A program made the position numbers and the translations under genes. Under the pieces are notes generated by a model. That model searched no databases. It was given only the letters and a program-made list of their open reading frames with translations, and was not told the DNA's origin. A DNA stretch of 53,210 nt from an uncultured Rhodospirillaceae bacterium (GTDB lineage: Bacteria; Pseudomonadota; Alphaproteobacteria; MPNO01; UBA2964), in NCBI GenBank assembly GCA_913052165.1, contig CAJXEC010000005.1, positions 1 through 53,210 of the forward strand, given 5' to 3'. Positions 8,954-19,492 of this stretch are shown here, in pieces. Numbering within the stretch: the stretch's first letter is position 1; the number at the start of each line of letters is the position of its first letter.

Positions 8954-9812
8954 CTGATTCTTTTGATCTATCCAAGAATTCACTTACTGACTCTTGATGA
9001 GCGTCTGTGGTGTAGCAAATTGCTTGGGCCTGGCAACCCAGAGCAAACACTTCTTCGATGGAGAGTTCAAATGTTTTATCCATGATAGATTTGGTAAGAG
9101 CTAATGCGTCTGGGGATCCTTTAATCATACTATTCGCCATCAGCAACGCATCGTCGATTAAGCCTTCTGGTTGCGAGATCGACTCGATCATATTCATGGA
9201 CTGGGCCTCGTCTGCGTTTACACGCCGAGCAGAAAATATCAGTTCCTTTGCTCGGGCTAAACCAACTCTTCGAGGTAACAAATACATTCCCCCACCATCG
9301 GGAATTAGGCCGCGAGTTAAATAACTGAAGATAAAAAAGGCACTTGTGGAGGCGATAACAAAATCGCAAGCGAGTGCCAAGTCAGCACCTAGGCCAGCTG
9401 CTGGTCCATTAACCGCTGCTATCGTCGGGATTGAGGCCTCATGAACGGCTTTAATTGCGTGATGAGTGCGCCGTTGCCTTTTCCAACCGTTTACAGCTAT
9501 CTTACCCTGAGGCGCGGCAAGTCTCTTCTGCATCGCAGAAATATCACCACCTGCGCAGAATGCTGCGCCACGGCCAGTGATAATCAACGCTCGGACTTCC
9601 TCCTCTTGCTCCGCCCAATCAATCATTGCCATTAAATCATTCCGCATGTAGTCATCCACTGCATTACGAGTTCTAGGTTTGTTGAGTGCGATAATTGCAA
9701 TCCCCTCTCGGAGCTCCAATTCAATGTTTTCTGCGGTTGGAATATTTATCGGGGCAGTTGGCATTGGTATGATCCAGTCGTAGATTTTATATTCATATGA
9801 TAGAGACCTCAC
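8946..9812 (-). CDS. Enoyl-CoA hydratase/isomerase (crotonase) family protein
   Basis: ALIITGRGAAFCAGGDISAM, AAVNGPAAGLGADLALACDFVIAS, GLIPDGGGMYLLPRRVG. Confidence 0.92.
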   Translation of the reverse strand: MRSLSYEYKIYDWIIPMPTAPINIPTAENIELELREGIAIIALNKPRTRNAVDDYMRNDLMAMIDWAEQEEEVRALIITGRGAAFCAGGDISAMQKRLAAPQGKIAVNGWKRQRRTHHAIKAVHEASIPTIAAVNGPAAGLGADLALACDFVIASTSAFFIFSYLTRGLIPDGGGMYLLPRRVGLARAKELIFSARRVNADEAQSMNMIESISQPEGLIDDALLMANSMIKGSPDALALTKSIMDKTFELSIEEVFALGCQAQAICYTTDAHQESVSEFLDRSKESDG

Positions 9813-9947
9813 AGAATTTGGTACAGTATCTGATTGTGTCAGAGATGATTTTCATTTTGTTGTAAAATTTAGGTTTGATGCGGGCCGGGCAAGCTATGCC
9901 GGTGCATTCAGGGTTCGGCGCGCTGGAGCAAGAGAGAGGGGTTAATT

Positions 9948-11666
9948 ATGCCACCGTTTGAAGGAAAGATTTTTGATTATTTAGTCATTGGTGGCGGCAG
10001 CGCTGGTTGTCCACTCGCCAGCCGGCTTTCGGAGGATCCCACCAAAGAAGTATTGATGCTTGAAGCTGGTGAAGATTTCCCACCGGGTGAACAGCCACAC
10101 GACTTAGATCAGGCATTTGTAACAAGCTCGAAGAATAACCAACGATATGTTTGGGGTGATTTGAAAGCGGCGTTTTTTCCTCGTCCCTCTAATGCGCCCG
10201 ATGAGCGACCGCGACGCCGCTATCATCAAGGTAAATTTATCGGAGGAAGTTCTTCGGTTAATGGGATGTGCGCTGTAAGGGGTATTCCTAGCGATTTTGA
10301 GGATTGGGAAGCTGCGGGAGCTTCTGGTTGGGGCTGGGAGGGTGTCCTGCCTTACTATAAAAAACTTGAAAAAGACTTAGACTTTGCGGGACCTTTGCAC
10401 GGAGACCGGGGGCCAATCCCGCTCCGCCGCCTTCCCAAAGAGGTCTGGCCAGGCTTTACCGCTGCTGCGTGTCGAGCTTTTGATGCTGCCGGTTGGCCGG
10501 ATTTGGAAGATCAAAACGGAAGGTTTGAAGATGGCTATTTTCCAATCGCCATGAACAACATCGATGGGAAAAGGATCTCCGCTGCTGTTGGTTATCTTAC
10601 AACCGAAGTGCGTGGCAGACCTAACTTTAATCTGCTTGATCTCACGCATGTTCGACAATTGCTTTTTAAAGACCGCAAGGTCATTGGAGTTGCCGTTACA
10701 AGAGACGGATTAGATTTTGATTTAAAAGCGAATGAGGTGATTTTGAGCACCGGCGCGCTTCACTCGCCTGCTTTATTAATGCGTTCCGGGATCGGTCCAG
10801 CGGAAGAACTCTCTATGCACGGAATAGAAACACGTGTCGATCTTCCTGGTGTTGGAAAAAACTTGCAAGAGCATCCTGGGGTAAACTTTGGCGCTTGGTT
10901 GAAGCGGCGCGCAAGACTTCGAGGGGATTTGCCCACGCATATGATCGCATCATTGCGTTATTCTTCCAATTTTGAGGGTGTACCAAATGGAGATATGTAC
11001 ATCGTGCCGACTAATAGGGCCGCTTGGCACTCCATTGGTAGCCAAATTGGAATTATGCAGCTCTGGGTAAATCGGTCTTATACTCGAGGCGAGGTTAAGC
11101 TTGCGAGTGCAGACCCAAGGGATGAGCCATTGGTGGATTTTGATATGTGTTCTGATCGGCGAGATATGGAGCGGATGATTGCTGGCGTCAAATTTATGGC
11201 TGAAGTTTGCGAACGGCCAGAGTTCAATGATGATGTTGTCGAGTTTTTTCCGGTAAGCTATTCCCCGAGGGCTGCCAAATACGGAGTGTATAATACATGG
11301 CAAGCCTTTGAGACCTGGGTGGGGTCGCTTTTGATGGATACAATTCCCCCGGCACGACGCTGGATTATCGATAATATGATAGCAGATGGTCCGACAATTC
11401 GAGAGTTGGCCTCAGATGAAACTATATGTGAACAATGGATTCGAAAAACGGTGCTTGGCCATTGGCATGCGTCTTGTTCTTGTAAAATGGGGGCGGCCAC
11501 AGATCCGATGGCGGTCACTTCCCCATCCGGGAGCGTTTATGGTGTGGATGGCCTTCGCGTTGCAGATGCGTCAATTATGCCAATTGTCCCTTGTGCTAAT
11601 ACCAACCTTACATCCATTATGATTGGGGAAAAAATCGCCGATATTTTAAAATCAGAGAACATTTGA
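9948..11666 (+). CDS. GMC family FAD-dependent oxidoreductase (choline dehydrogenase-like)
   Basis: DYLVIGGGSAGCPLASRLSEDP, GGSSSVNGMCAVRG, LSTGALHSPALLMRSGIGP, VDLPGVGKNLQEHP, HWHASCSCKMG, GLRVADASIMP. Confidence 0.94.
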   Translation: MPPFEGKIFDYLVIGGGSAGCPLASRLSEDPTKEVLMLEAGEDFPPGEQPHDLDQAFVTSSKNNQRYVWGDLKAAFFPRPSNAPDERPRRRYHQGKFIGGSSSVNGMCAVRGIPSDFEDWEAAGASGWGWEGVLPYYKKLEKDLDFAGPLHGDRGPIPLRRLPKEVWPGFTAAACRAFDAAGWPDLEDQNGRFEDGYFPIAMNNIDGKRISAAVGYLTTEVRGRPNFNLLDLTHVRQLLFKDRKVIGVAVTRDGLDFDLKANEVILSTGALHSPALLMRSGIGPAEELSMHGIETRVDLPGVGKNLQEHPGVNFGAWLKRRARLRGDLPTHMIASLRYSSNFEGVPNGDMYIVPTNRAAWHSIGSQIGIMQLWVNRSYTRGEVKLASADPRDEPLVDFDMCSDRRDMERMIAGVKFMAEVCERPEFNDDVVEFFPVSYSPRAAKYGVYNTWQAFETWVGSLLMDTIPPARRWIIDNMIADGPTIRELASDETICEQWIRKTVLGHWHASCSCKMGAATDPMAVTSPSGSVYGVDGLRVADASIMPIVPCANTNLTSIMIGEKIADILKSENI

Positions 11667-11678
11667 GGCGCAGCTAAG

Positions 11679-12281
11679 ATGTCTCGGAAGCTTCCACTTG
11701 ATATTGATATTGAAACACGATGTCGTTTGCCGAGGGTCGACAGGTCAACACTGACCGGAGCGGCGGCAGATATTTATGATCAGCACGTGGCAGGGACTAG
11801 CCAGTCCCTAAAAGGATTAAATGGTCCTGGTGGGATTAGGTTGCACAGTCCGGAGCTGGCATCTGTAGCTAGACCCTATGCGCGTTATCTGAGATTTGAG
11901 TCTGGTCTCGAAGGCGACTTGCGTGAGTTGACAATTCTTATCGCTGCTCGTGAGGCAGATAATAATTTCGAGTGGTCTGCGCATGAGGCCGAAGCGCTTA
12001 AAGAGGGACTATCGGAATTCACCATAGAAGTAATTAGAAAACGGGGTTCGATCGAGGATCTGCCTGAACGTGATGCAGCGCTTATTCTCTTGGGAAGGGA
12101 AATTTTTGGTGATCATAAGGTCGGCCCTACAACGTATGCGCGTGCCCACAAAATTTTTGGGACGCGGATGTTAGTAGATATAGTCGCCCTAATGGGAATT
12201 TATATTGCTACCGCCGGGCTTCTGGCCTGCTTTGACATGCAGTTACCTGAGGGAGAGGAGCCCAGACTCCCTAATTGTTAG
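11679..12281 (+). CDS. Carboxymuconolactone decarboxylase (CMD/AhpD-like) family protein
   Basis: LRELTILIAAREADNNFEWSAHEAEALKEGLSEFTIEVIR pattern. 12 bp downstream of the GMC gene. Confidence 0.8.
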   Translation: MSRKLPLDIDIETRCRLPRVDRSTLTGAAADIYDQHVAGTSQSLKGLNGPGGIRLHSPELASVARPYARYLRFESGLEGDLRELTILIAAREADNNFEWSAHEAEALKEGLSEFTIEVIRKRGSIEDLPERDAALILLGREIFGDHKVGPTTYARAHKIFGTRMLVDIVALMGIYIATAGLLACFDMQLPEGEEPRLPNC

Positions 12282-12344
12282 AATATTACGCCGCTTGGCT
12301 GTGTGGCTTTAAATGCTTGGATTTTTAGCCCTTCGCTTTATTTT

Positions 12345-14675
12345 TTACTGCCTTATATTTGCCTCTTGGAGAGCTTTCCATACCTTAAGTGGGGTAGCGG
12401 GCATGTCGATGTGTTCAACCCCCATCGGGAGTAAAGCATCATTAATTGCATTCATAATCGCTCCCAAAGCTCCCACATTTCCAGCCTCACCAGCGCCTTT
12501 CGCACCTATCGGGTTTAACCCGGTGGGTACCGGATTGTTCTGTAAGTCAAAGTCGCACATGTTGTCAGCCCGAGGCATGCCATAATCAAGGAATGATCCT
12601 GTGAGTAGTTGTCCACTTTTGGGATCGTATATGATTTGTTCACTTAATGCTTGTCCTATCCCTTGGCCTATCCCGCCATGGATTTGGCCTTCCAGCGTCA
12701 ATTGATTTATGACAGTTCCTACATCGTCAACAACCGAATATTTTATGATTTCTGTTATTCCCGTTTCTGGGTCTATTTCCACCTCACATACATGGCAACC
12801 ATTTGGAAAAGTCGGGGCGTCGGGGACAAAAGTATCTGTATCGAAGAGACCAAGTTGCATGTCACTCGGTATCAAGGTGGGATTATACGAGGCTCTCGCG
12901 ACTTCTTTGATAGAAACGGAGCGATCAGTACCGGCAATGCTAAAAACACCGCGTTCATAATCAATATCATCTAACGCGGCCTCCAACATGTGCGCAGCAA
13001 TTCTTTGGCCCTTTTCGATCACCTTTTCAGCCGCTCGAGAGGCGGCAGATGAACCTAGTATTGCAGTTCTTGAGGCGTATGTGCCTGCGCCAAAGGGGAG
13101 CATATCGGTATCGCCAAAATCAACCCTGATATCTTCATGATTGATACCTAGCTTATCGGAGACGACGATTTTATACATTGTGTCGTGACCCTGTCCGTGA
13201 TCTACCGAGCCTGCGACGACCGTAACAGTGCCCGAAGGGTCAAAACGGATGGAGACGGTCTCACCTTCTGTTTGAGCCGTTTGTTCGATAAAATTAGCGA
13301 TTCCAATGCCGCGCAGTTGCCCATCAGCTTTGGCTTTTTGCCTTCGATCTTCAAAATTTTCGTAGCCAGCAGCGGCAAGAGCCTTCTCTTGGTTTTTATC
13401 AAATTCGCCACAGTCCAAAGTAAATATTAAACCTGTTTTGAAAGGATAATCCTGCTCACGAACAAAGTTTCGGCGTCGGATCTCGGCGCGATCCATTCCA
13501 ATTTCTCGGGCGGCCGCATCGATAATTTGTTCGAGAACATAAGCGGCTTCAGGTCTACCCGAGCCACGGAATGGGCCGTTGCAAGCAGTGTTGGTGAATA
13601 CCGCGGATGACTCCGCGTAAATCAGCGGTGTTCTGTAGGTTCCTGCGAGACCACCAAGGTGGCCTGCTGGTGATATCGTGCCGCCGGGCTCCAAATATGC
13701 GCCAATTCCACAAGTGCTGCTTACTTTCAATGCGAGAAACCGGCCGTTTTTATCAACAGCTAATTCCACGTCTGTTGTTTGGTCGCGGTCGTGATAGTCA
13801 ATGGCCATTCCATCGGAACGGTCGCTAACCCATCGGACGGGAAAACCTACCTTTTTTGAAGCCCATAAAATCATGTGGTTCTCTGGATGATGACCACCTT
13901 TCATTCCAAAGCTTCCGCCTACGTCAGTGGTCATTACTCGGAACTTTGTTTCTTGATCTTGGAAAACATTTTCTGCGAGGGTGCGGCGTACTAAAAATGG
14001 GCGTTGTGTGCCGCAATAAAGAACATAACGGTCATCATGGGGGTCATATGCTGCAACCGCGGCGCGTGGTTCCATGGTGGCTGGTGTAATACGATTAATC
14101 ACCAGCCGTCGCTTGGCGACAAAAGGGGCCTCTGAGATTACCCTTTCAACAGCGATCTTATCGCCGGCTGCATAAAAATAGCTCTCATTATCAGGATTAG
14201 CGTCATGCAAAATGGGTACGTTTTCTCTCAGGGCCTCGGTTGAACCAATCACAACGGGTAACGCTTCATAATCAACTTCGATTAATTCCGCAGCGTCTCG
14301 AGCTCTATCACGCGTATCAGCTATAACAACTGCAACGGCATCACCAACTACTCGCACTCTGTGTTGATTCAAAGCGGGCCGCGGCGGACAGAAAAGAGGT
14401 GAACCATCCCTTCTCTGCCGAGGGTGACCGGCCGGGTGCCAACCCATTTGATCACCTTCCCAATCTGAACCCGTGAACACCGCAATGACCCCAGTCAAAG
14501 ATCTGGCGGCCGAGGTGTTGATGGAAACTATTTTGGCATGGGCGAAAGGGGATCTGAGCACCCAGGCATGCTTGCAATCATAGAGACGCACATCATCAGT
14601 GTAACGACCCTCACCCCTAAGTAGTCTTGGGTCCTCTATCCGAGGTACACTCTGCCCGATAGCAAACTGGCCCAT
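12345..14675 (-). CDS. Xanthine dehydrogenase family molybdopterin-binding subunit (CoxL/aldehyde-oxidase type), copy 1
   Basis: GQSVPRIEDPRLLRGEGRYTDDV, DVGGSFGMKGGHHPEN, GPFRGSGRPEA, GQGHDTMYKIV, GAKGAGEAGNVGA (catalytic Glu). Confidence 0.93.
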   Translation of the reverse strand: MGQFAIGQSVPRIEDPRLLRGEGRYTDDVRLYDCKHAWVLRSPFAHAKIVSINTSAARSLTGVIAVFTGSDWEGDQMGWHPAGHPRQRRDGSPLFCPPRPALNQHRVRVVGDAVAVVIADTRDRARDAAELIEVDYEALPVVIGSTEALRENVPILHDANPDNESYFYAAGDKIAVERVISEAPFVAKRRLVINRITPATMEPRAAVAAYDPHDDRYVLYCGTQRPFLVRRTLAENVFQDQETKFRVMTTDVGGSFGMKGGHHPENHMILWASKKVGFPVRWVSDRSDGMAIDYHDRDQTTDVELAVDKNGRFLALKVSSTCGIGAYLEPGGTISPAGHLGGLAGTYRTPLIYAESSAVFTNTACNGPFRGSGRPEAAYVLEQIIDAAAREIGMDRAEIRRRNFVREQDYPFKTGLIFTLDCGEFDKNQEKALAAAGYENFEDRRQKAKADGQLRGIGIANFIEQTAQTEGETVSIRFDPSGTVTVVAGSVDHGQGHDTMYKIVVSDKLGINHEDIRVDFGDTDMLPFGAGTYASRTAILGSSAASRAAEKVIEKGQRIAAHMLEAALDDIDYERGVFSIAGTDRSVSIKEVARASYNPTLIPSDMQLGLFDTDTFVPDAPTFPNGCHVCEVEIDPETGITEIIKYSVVDDVGTVINQLTLEGQIHGGIGQGIGQALSEQIIYDPKSGQLLTGSFLDYGMPRADNMCDFDLQNNPVPTGLNPIGAKGAGEAGNVGALGAIMNAINDALLPMGVEHIDMPATPLKVWKALQEANIRQ

Positions 14676-14846
14676 TTGTTTCCTCCCATATTTTTATGGC
14701 ACCCTCAATTATCCTGCCTGTTGTGACAACAGCAATCAACCTGGCAAGGTAAATACAGATTTGTGTCATAATAAGTTTGAACTAAATGAAGGTCTCCGAA
14801 ATTTATTTGACTGGGAGGAGCGAGAACTATTTCCAAAAATGTAAGT

Positions 14847-15392
14847 TTGAGCCTTGATCGGCTCTATAATATCGCCGTGAGCTATTCTCAGCGTTACCTT
14901 GTGTCCGAAGCTAAATTGATTGAGTACTTGTCCAGAAAAATTCATTTGGCAACAACAAACGATGCGGAGCGAGGCAAGCTTCTGAGTCAAGTGCCTTCCA
15001 TAGCTTCAAAGCTGGCCAGGTTGGGTTTGGTTAATGACAAGCAGGCAGCCTCTGCAAAATTGAGATCTACCCTCCGATCAGGATATGCTCCAAGACTTGC
15101 CTCCAGTTTGGCCGCGTTAAAAGCAAAAGTCGACATTGACGTATCAAATGAAATGTTGCCGGAAACATTAAAGGAGTCGTTTCCTGATTTGGAAGGAGGG
15201 TGGGAGGAAGAGAGTAATAAGGGTGAATTTTTTGCGAGAACCGCACTTAGCCGCTCCCGTCGTGGTCCTTTCCGGATCTCAGACAGAAATAAAAAAACCG
15301 ATCAGCGAGACATAGCTTGGTTGAGGCGGCGTGGTTATCGATATGAGGATATATGTAAGGCTATGGACTTAGAGCCCGATGATTTGTTTTAA
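14847..15392 (+). CDS. recX: RecX-family regulatory protein (TTG start)
   Basis: Helical RecX repeats and C-terminal DIAWLRRRGYRYEDICKAMDLEPDDLF. Confidence 0.7.
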   Translation: MSLDRLYNIAVSYSQRYLVSEAKLIEYLSRKIHLATTNDAERGKLLSQVPSIASKLARLGLVNDKQAASAKLRSTLRSGYAPRLASSLAALKAKVDIDVSNEMLPETLKESFPDLEGGWEEESNKGEFFARTALSRSRRGPFRISDRNKKTDQRDIAWLRRRGYRYEDICKAMDLEPDDLF

Positions 15393-15491
15393 ACAATAGC
15401 GCAATGAAATATGGGTCCGTCTTTCGGAATAAGGACTAATGTTTAACGCTCGCAAACTTTGTCGAATAGAAACACCTGAGAAAAGCTTAAA

Positions 15492-16703
15492 TTAAAAGCG
15501 ATGACTGTTGGCTTCTATTCCCAGAAGAACAGCACCTACGGGCTCAAAATTTGAATGGTGCGATTGCCCCTGCGCGGAAATTGCCTGTAAATCGCGAAAG
15601 CGCCTTTCAAAGGGGTGCATCTCAAAAATCCCGTTTGTTCCTGTAGCATGGAACACCGCATTTCCGACCTCTCTGGCTTGGAGCATAGCCCAAGTTATCG
15701 ACATCCTAAGCCTCGCCCTAAGCTCGAGGGGTGGATTGTTGGTTTCCAGCATATTATCCCAATACTCCTCCACTGTCTCGACCCAGAGGGCTCTAGCGGA
15801 CCGGAGTTTCGCCTCGTTTTCGGTTGTTTTCGATTGGATGACCGCATTATCTCTAAGCATTGCTGGTTGACCGTTTGGTTTCCCGTGACCTCCCGCAGGT
15901 TTTTCGGAAGCGAGTTTTTTGAATTCTTCCAAAAGGGAGCGAGCGACGCCAAGCGAGAGACCAGCAAAAATGATCCCGTAAGCGGTGAGAAGTGGCACCG
16001 AGTAAAGAGGTCCGAATTCCTTTCGATCAGGCTGAGAGTCGCGCCAAGTCGTATGTGCCTCATCTACGAATAAATCTGTGGCAACATAGGTATCACTGCC
16101 GGTGCCTTTCAACCCCATGACATCCCAAATTCCTTCAAAAGTAACCTCATCTTTGGGGATCAGCATGGTTCTCATTTTTGGAGAGCCATTGTCATTAAGT
16201 ACGCGATCGCCATTTTTATCGACTACAAAGCTGTGTCCGCCCACCCAGGTTGCATTCAAACTGCCACTACCAAATCGCCACTTACCATTGGAGTTGTAAC
16301 CTCCTTCGATTTTTTCTGCCTTAGCAGATGGGTTTGGGGGACCCCAAGCTAAAACAGCATTGGCAGGTTCGAATATCTCTCTGGCAACCTCGGCTGGGAT
16401 GTATGCTGAACACCAGCTACACCCGCTGGCCTGTCCAACGCACCAAGCTGTGCTTGCATCAGCCTTTGCAATGGCCTCTGTCGCAAGTGCAATTTCTAGC
16501 GGCGTTGTTTCCCCGCCTCCTACAGATTTAGGCAATGCCATTCGAAAAAGTTGTTGCTCGTGTAGGGCGGCCATAACCTCATCGGTCACACGTCCACCAG
16601 ACTCTGTTCTCTCCGCGTTTGCGCTAATTATTGGTTGGAGGCTTTCTGCACGTCCTACCCAATCAATAGAGTGCCGAGTTATGTCTTCAACAAGCTGGTC
16701 CAT
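15492..16703 (-). CDS. Acyl-CoA dehydrogenase-like flavoprotein (group D monooxygenase/hydroxylase type); start likely 16703
   Basis: ALATEAIAKADASTAWCVGQASGCSW, GKWRFGSGSLNATWVGGHSFV, GLKGTGSDTYVATDLFVDEAHT. GGGGA ribosome-binding site precedes Met at 16703. Confidence 0.83.
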   Translation of the reverse strand: MDQLVEDITRHSIDWVGRAESLQPIISANAERTESGGRVTDEVMAALHEQQLFRMALPKSVGGGETTPLEIALATEAIAKADASTAWCVGQASGCSWCSAYIPAEVAREIFEPANAVLAWGPPNPSAKAEKIEGGYNSNGKWRFGSGSLNATWVGGHSFVVDKNGDRVLNDNGSPKMRTMLIPKDEVTFEGIWDVMGLKGTGSDTYVATDLFVDEAHTTWRDSQPDRKEFGPLYSVPLLTAYGIIFAGLSLGVARSLLEEFKKLASEKPAGGHGKPNGQPAMLRDNAVIQSKTTENEAKLRSARALWVETVEEYWDNMLETNNPPLELRARLRMSITWAMLQAREVGNAVFHATGTNGIFEMHPFERRFRDLQAISAQGQSHHSNFEPVGAVLLGIEANSHRF

Positions 16704-16821
16704 AATTTTCCCCTGTTCGCGAACAAGTCTATAATAACAAAACATTGCCGGTTGGCTAGAGAATAGAGCACCGGTATAAGAAGCTCTTATACAATATAGT
16801 CTAAACTTCGAGAGTGACAAC

Positions 16822-18291
16822 ATGTCGGATAGCCATCAGGTAAAAAGTAACCAGCAGCGGAATGAGGGTTACTCAGACCTTCGAGATCTCATCGAACGTT
16901 TTGAAGAAATGGGGGAAATCGAAAAAGTTAATGGAGCCAATTGGAACCTTGAAGTTGCGGCCGTCGCAGAAACGGTGGCCGCTCAGGATCCTGGCCGGGC
17001 CCCTGCGCTTCTTTTTGATAACATTGAGGGCTATCCAGAGGGCTTTAGGATTTTAGCGGGCGGCGCAAATGGATTGCGGCGTCTCGCAGTTGTCATGGAT
17101 TTGCCAGATCCTGAAACCGAGATGGATTTAGTCAGATCAATGCGACGAAGAATGCGAACAAAGTTCGAGCCGATTCCACCCCTAAAAGTCTCTACCGGGC
17201 CTGTTATGGAAAATATCGATCGTGGCAGTGACATAAATATGTGGAAATTTCCGGTCCCATTTGTCCACGAACTTGATGGGGGGAGGTACATAGGAACTGA
17301 TGATCTCGTTATCATGCGTGATCCGGATACGGGTTGGGTTAACTGCGGCACCTACCGAACAATGGTGCATGACGAGACAAACGTCGCCGTTTGGATGTCC
17401 CCTGGTAAGCACGGGAGGTTAATTTCAGATAAATACTTCAAGCGCGGGGAAGACTGCCCGGTTCTGATTTCTTGTGGGCAAGACCCTCTCCTTTTTATCT
17501 CCGCTCACCAGGAAATTGATCCGGAGGTAGACGAGCTTGCGTACGCGGGTGGGCAAAGAGGGCGGGCGATTGAATATATCCCTTCCGAAGTCCACGGATT
17601 ACCCATTCCGGCGCACTCGGAAGTAGTAATTGAAGGCACAATGAGCCGGACCGAAATACGCGAGGAGGGTCCGTTTGGTGAATTCATGGGCTATTACGCA
17701 TCAAACGCTAGTGAATTGCCGGTCATAAAAGTAGAAAGGGTGTATTACCGAACAAATCCAATACTTACGCTTGCTGTTCCTTCTCGTCCCCCTGAAAATT
17801 TCACTTTTGCTCGGGCAACCGTGAAGTCAGCACTAATTTGGGATGAAATGGAAAAAGCCGGTATCCCCGGCGTGAAAGGGGTTTGGTGCCATGAGGCGGG
17901 TGCTGGTCGCTTGTTCAATGTGGTTGCAATAGAACAGCTTTATCCCGGGCACGCGTCCCAGGCCGCGATGGTCGCAACCAATTGCCACGCCGGCAATTAT
18001 GCCGGTCGATGGGTCGTAGTCGTTGATCAAGATATAGATCCCTCGAATATTTTCGATGTAGTTTGGGCCATGTCGACGAGATGCGATCCGCCTGAAGATG
18101 TTCAATTCATTAAACGGGCTTGGTCCACTCCGCTCGATCCCCTCTTGCGAGAGCCACCATGGCAAAATAATCGAGGTATAATTGATGCTTGTAGACCTTA
18201 TGGTTGGAAGGACGAGTTCCCGAAAGTAGCGGAGGCATCTCCTGAACTAAAAGCAAAAATAAGGGCAAAATTCCCGCAGCTTTATAAATAA
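16822..18291 (+). CDS. UbiD family (prenylated-FMN) decarboxylase, copy 1
   Basis: DLRDLIERFEEMGEIEKV, DPDTGWVNCGTYR, EGPFGEFMGYYA, VKGVWCHEAGAGRL, VVVDQDIDPSNIFDVVWAMSTRCDP. Confidence 0.93.
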   Translation: MSDSHQVKSNQQRNEGYSDLRDLIERFEEMGEIEKVNGANWNLEVAAVAETVAAQDPGRAPALLFDNIEGYPEGFRILAGGANGLRRLAVVMDLPDPETEMDLVRSMRRRMRTKFEPIPPLKVSTGPVMENIDRGSDINMWKFPVPFVHELDGGRYIGTDDLVIMRDPDTGWVNCGTYRTMVHDETNVAVWMSPGKHGRLISDKYFKRGEDCPVLISCGQDPLLFISAHQEIDPEVDELAYAGGQRGRAIEYIPSEVHGLPIPAHSEVVIEGTMSRTEIREEGPFGEFMGYYASNASELPVIKVERVYYRTNPILTLAVPSRPPENFTFARATVKSALIWDEMEKAGIPGVKGVWCHEAGAGRLFNVVAIEQLYPGHASQAAMVATNCHAGNYAGRWVVVVDQDIDPSNIFDVVWAMSTRCDPPEDVQFIKRAWSTPLDPLLREPPWQNNRGIIDACRPYGWKDEFPKVAEASPELKAKIRAKFPQLYK

Positions 18292-18562
18292 GCCGCCGCG
18301 GTTGGACCTGATCTAAAGGAAGGGAAACAGCACCGTCATTCAGGTGTCTTAGACCTCTAAAGCTGCAGGTGCTGTGTCTGCCGATCGGCTCAGTCAGATT
18401 TCGATTGAAAGAATAGAAACTTGGACTGGTTATCCGTGTCAATAGAAGGGGTTAGGACGGTGTTACTGATATAATTTTATTGTTGTCAAGCAGCCTAGCG
18501 AGTTTTTAAAGGTGGTGACGCTAATTTGTCTAAACAGGCTCAGAACCGGCCAGTAAAAAAGG

Positions 18563-19330
18563 TTAAAAAATACCGATTTCTGCCCCAGCGACATACAAAA
18601 GGCGAAGAGCTAGGGCCGTCATCAAAATTTTGAACGTCCGTCGAAACCAATGTTCGGGCATTTTGTTAAGGAAAAAACGGCCAGCAAAGTTGCCTAAGAT
18701 GCCACAGGCAATCATCGCTGCGATCAGAGGTAGGTAAGAACTCAAAGAGATACCCAGCAAGCCAAAAGCCACTAATTTGCAGATGTGTGATATTGCCATT
18801 AGCCCCGCCATGGTGGAGGCATGGTTTTGTCTGGTTTCCGAAGCTCCAGCCACGAACGGTCCGACCATTGTCCCCGTGGCGCTGACGAACATACCGATGT
18901 TGGTTGCAGCAAAGCCGAGTATTCCGAAGCGTTTTTTAATTGGCCCCAAAACGGTAAAACTCGGCATCCAAATCAGTACAATTATCATCAGGGCAATAAT
19001 TCCCTGCAAGGCTCCGGTAGGGAGAGCAATATAAATTTGGGCTCCCAGCGCGGCTCCCAGCACTGCCCCGATGGTAAAAGGTAAGAGAGTCTCTTTTAGG
19101 ACATATCGCCACATTATAATTGCCCGGCTAGAGCCAACACCCAGCTGAATAATAGTGTGCAAAGGGACCAAAATTGAGGGTGTAAAAAATATCGCCATCA
19201 CTGCCAAAAGGCCGAGCCCTCCCACGGTTCCGGTCAACATGCCGAGCATGGTGGTCGCAATGGTGGTTATAGATAAAAAAATAAATAGCCAGAGAGGGAC
19301 GTCGGGCACGCCTAGAAAGTTTGCTTCCAT
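18563..19330 (-). CDS. TSUP family (TauE/SafE-like) membrane transporter
   Basis: Multiple hydrophobic helices, MLGMLTGTVGGLGLLAV, LGAALGAQIYIALP, ISATGTMVGPFVAG-type repeat. Confidence 0.85.
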   Translation of the reverse strand: MEANFLGVPDVPLWLFIFLSITTIATTMLGMLTGTVGGLGLLAVMAIFFTPSILVPLHTIIQLGVGSSRAIIMWRYVLKETLLPFTIGAVLGAALGAQIYIALPTGALQGIIALMIIVLIWMPSFTVLGPIKKRFGILGFAATNIGMFVSATGTMVGPFVAGASETRQNHASTMAGLMAISHICKLVAFGLLGISLSSYLPLIAAMIACGILGNFAGRFFLNKMPEHWFRRTFKILMTALALRLLYVAGAEIGIF

Positions 19331-19492
19331 TAGGAGTCCAATTTGATAACTTGATTGCTTATAGCCTTGAACGACCCTAGTTTATAGTTGCTCGTTGTCG
19401 CTGTTTTGAAATGCGGTTTGGCTTGGAGGCAATCCTCATAAATTTAGGGCTCTGGGGGTAGCGCTGAGGGACTGCTTGCGGCACTATTCGCA

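Noticed and set aside
12651-12974. Plus-strand ORFs opposite the first XDH-family gene (12651, 12709, 13185, 13607, 13856)
   Set aside because: Antisense shadows of a well-supported 776-aa protein.
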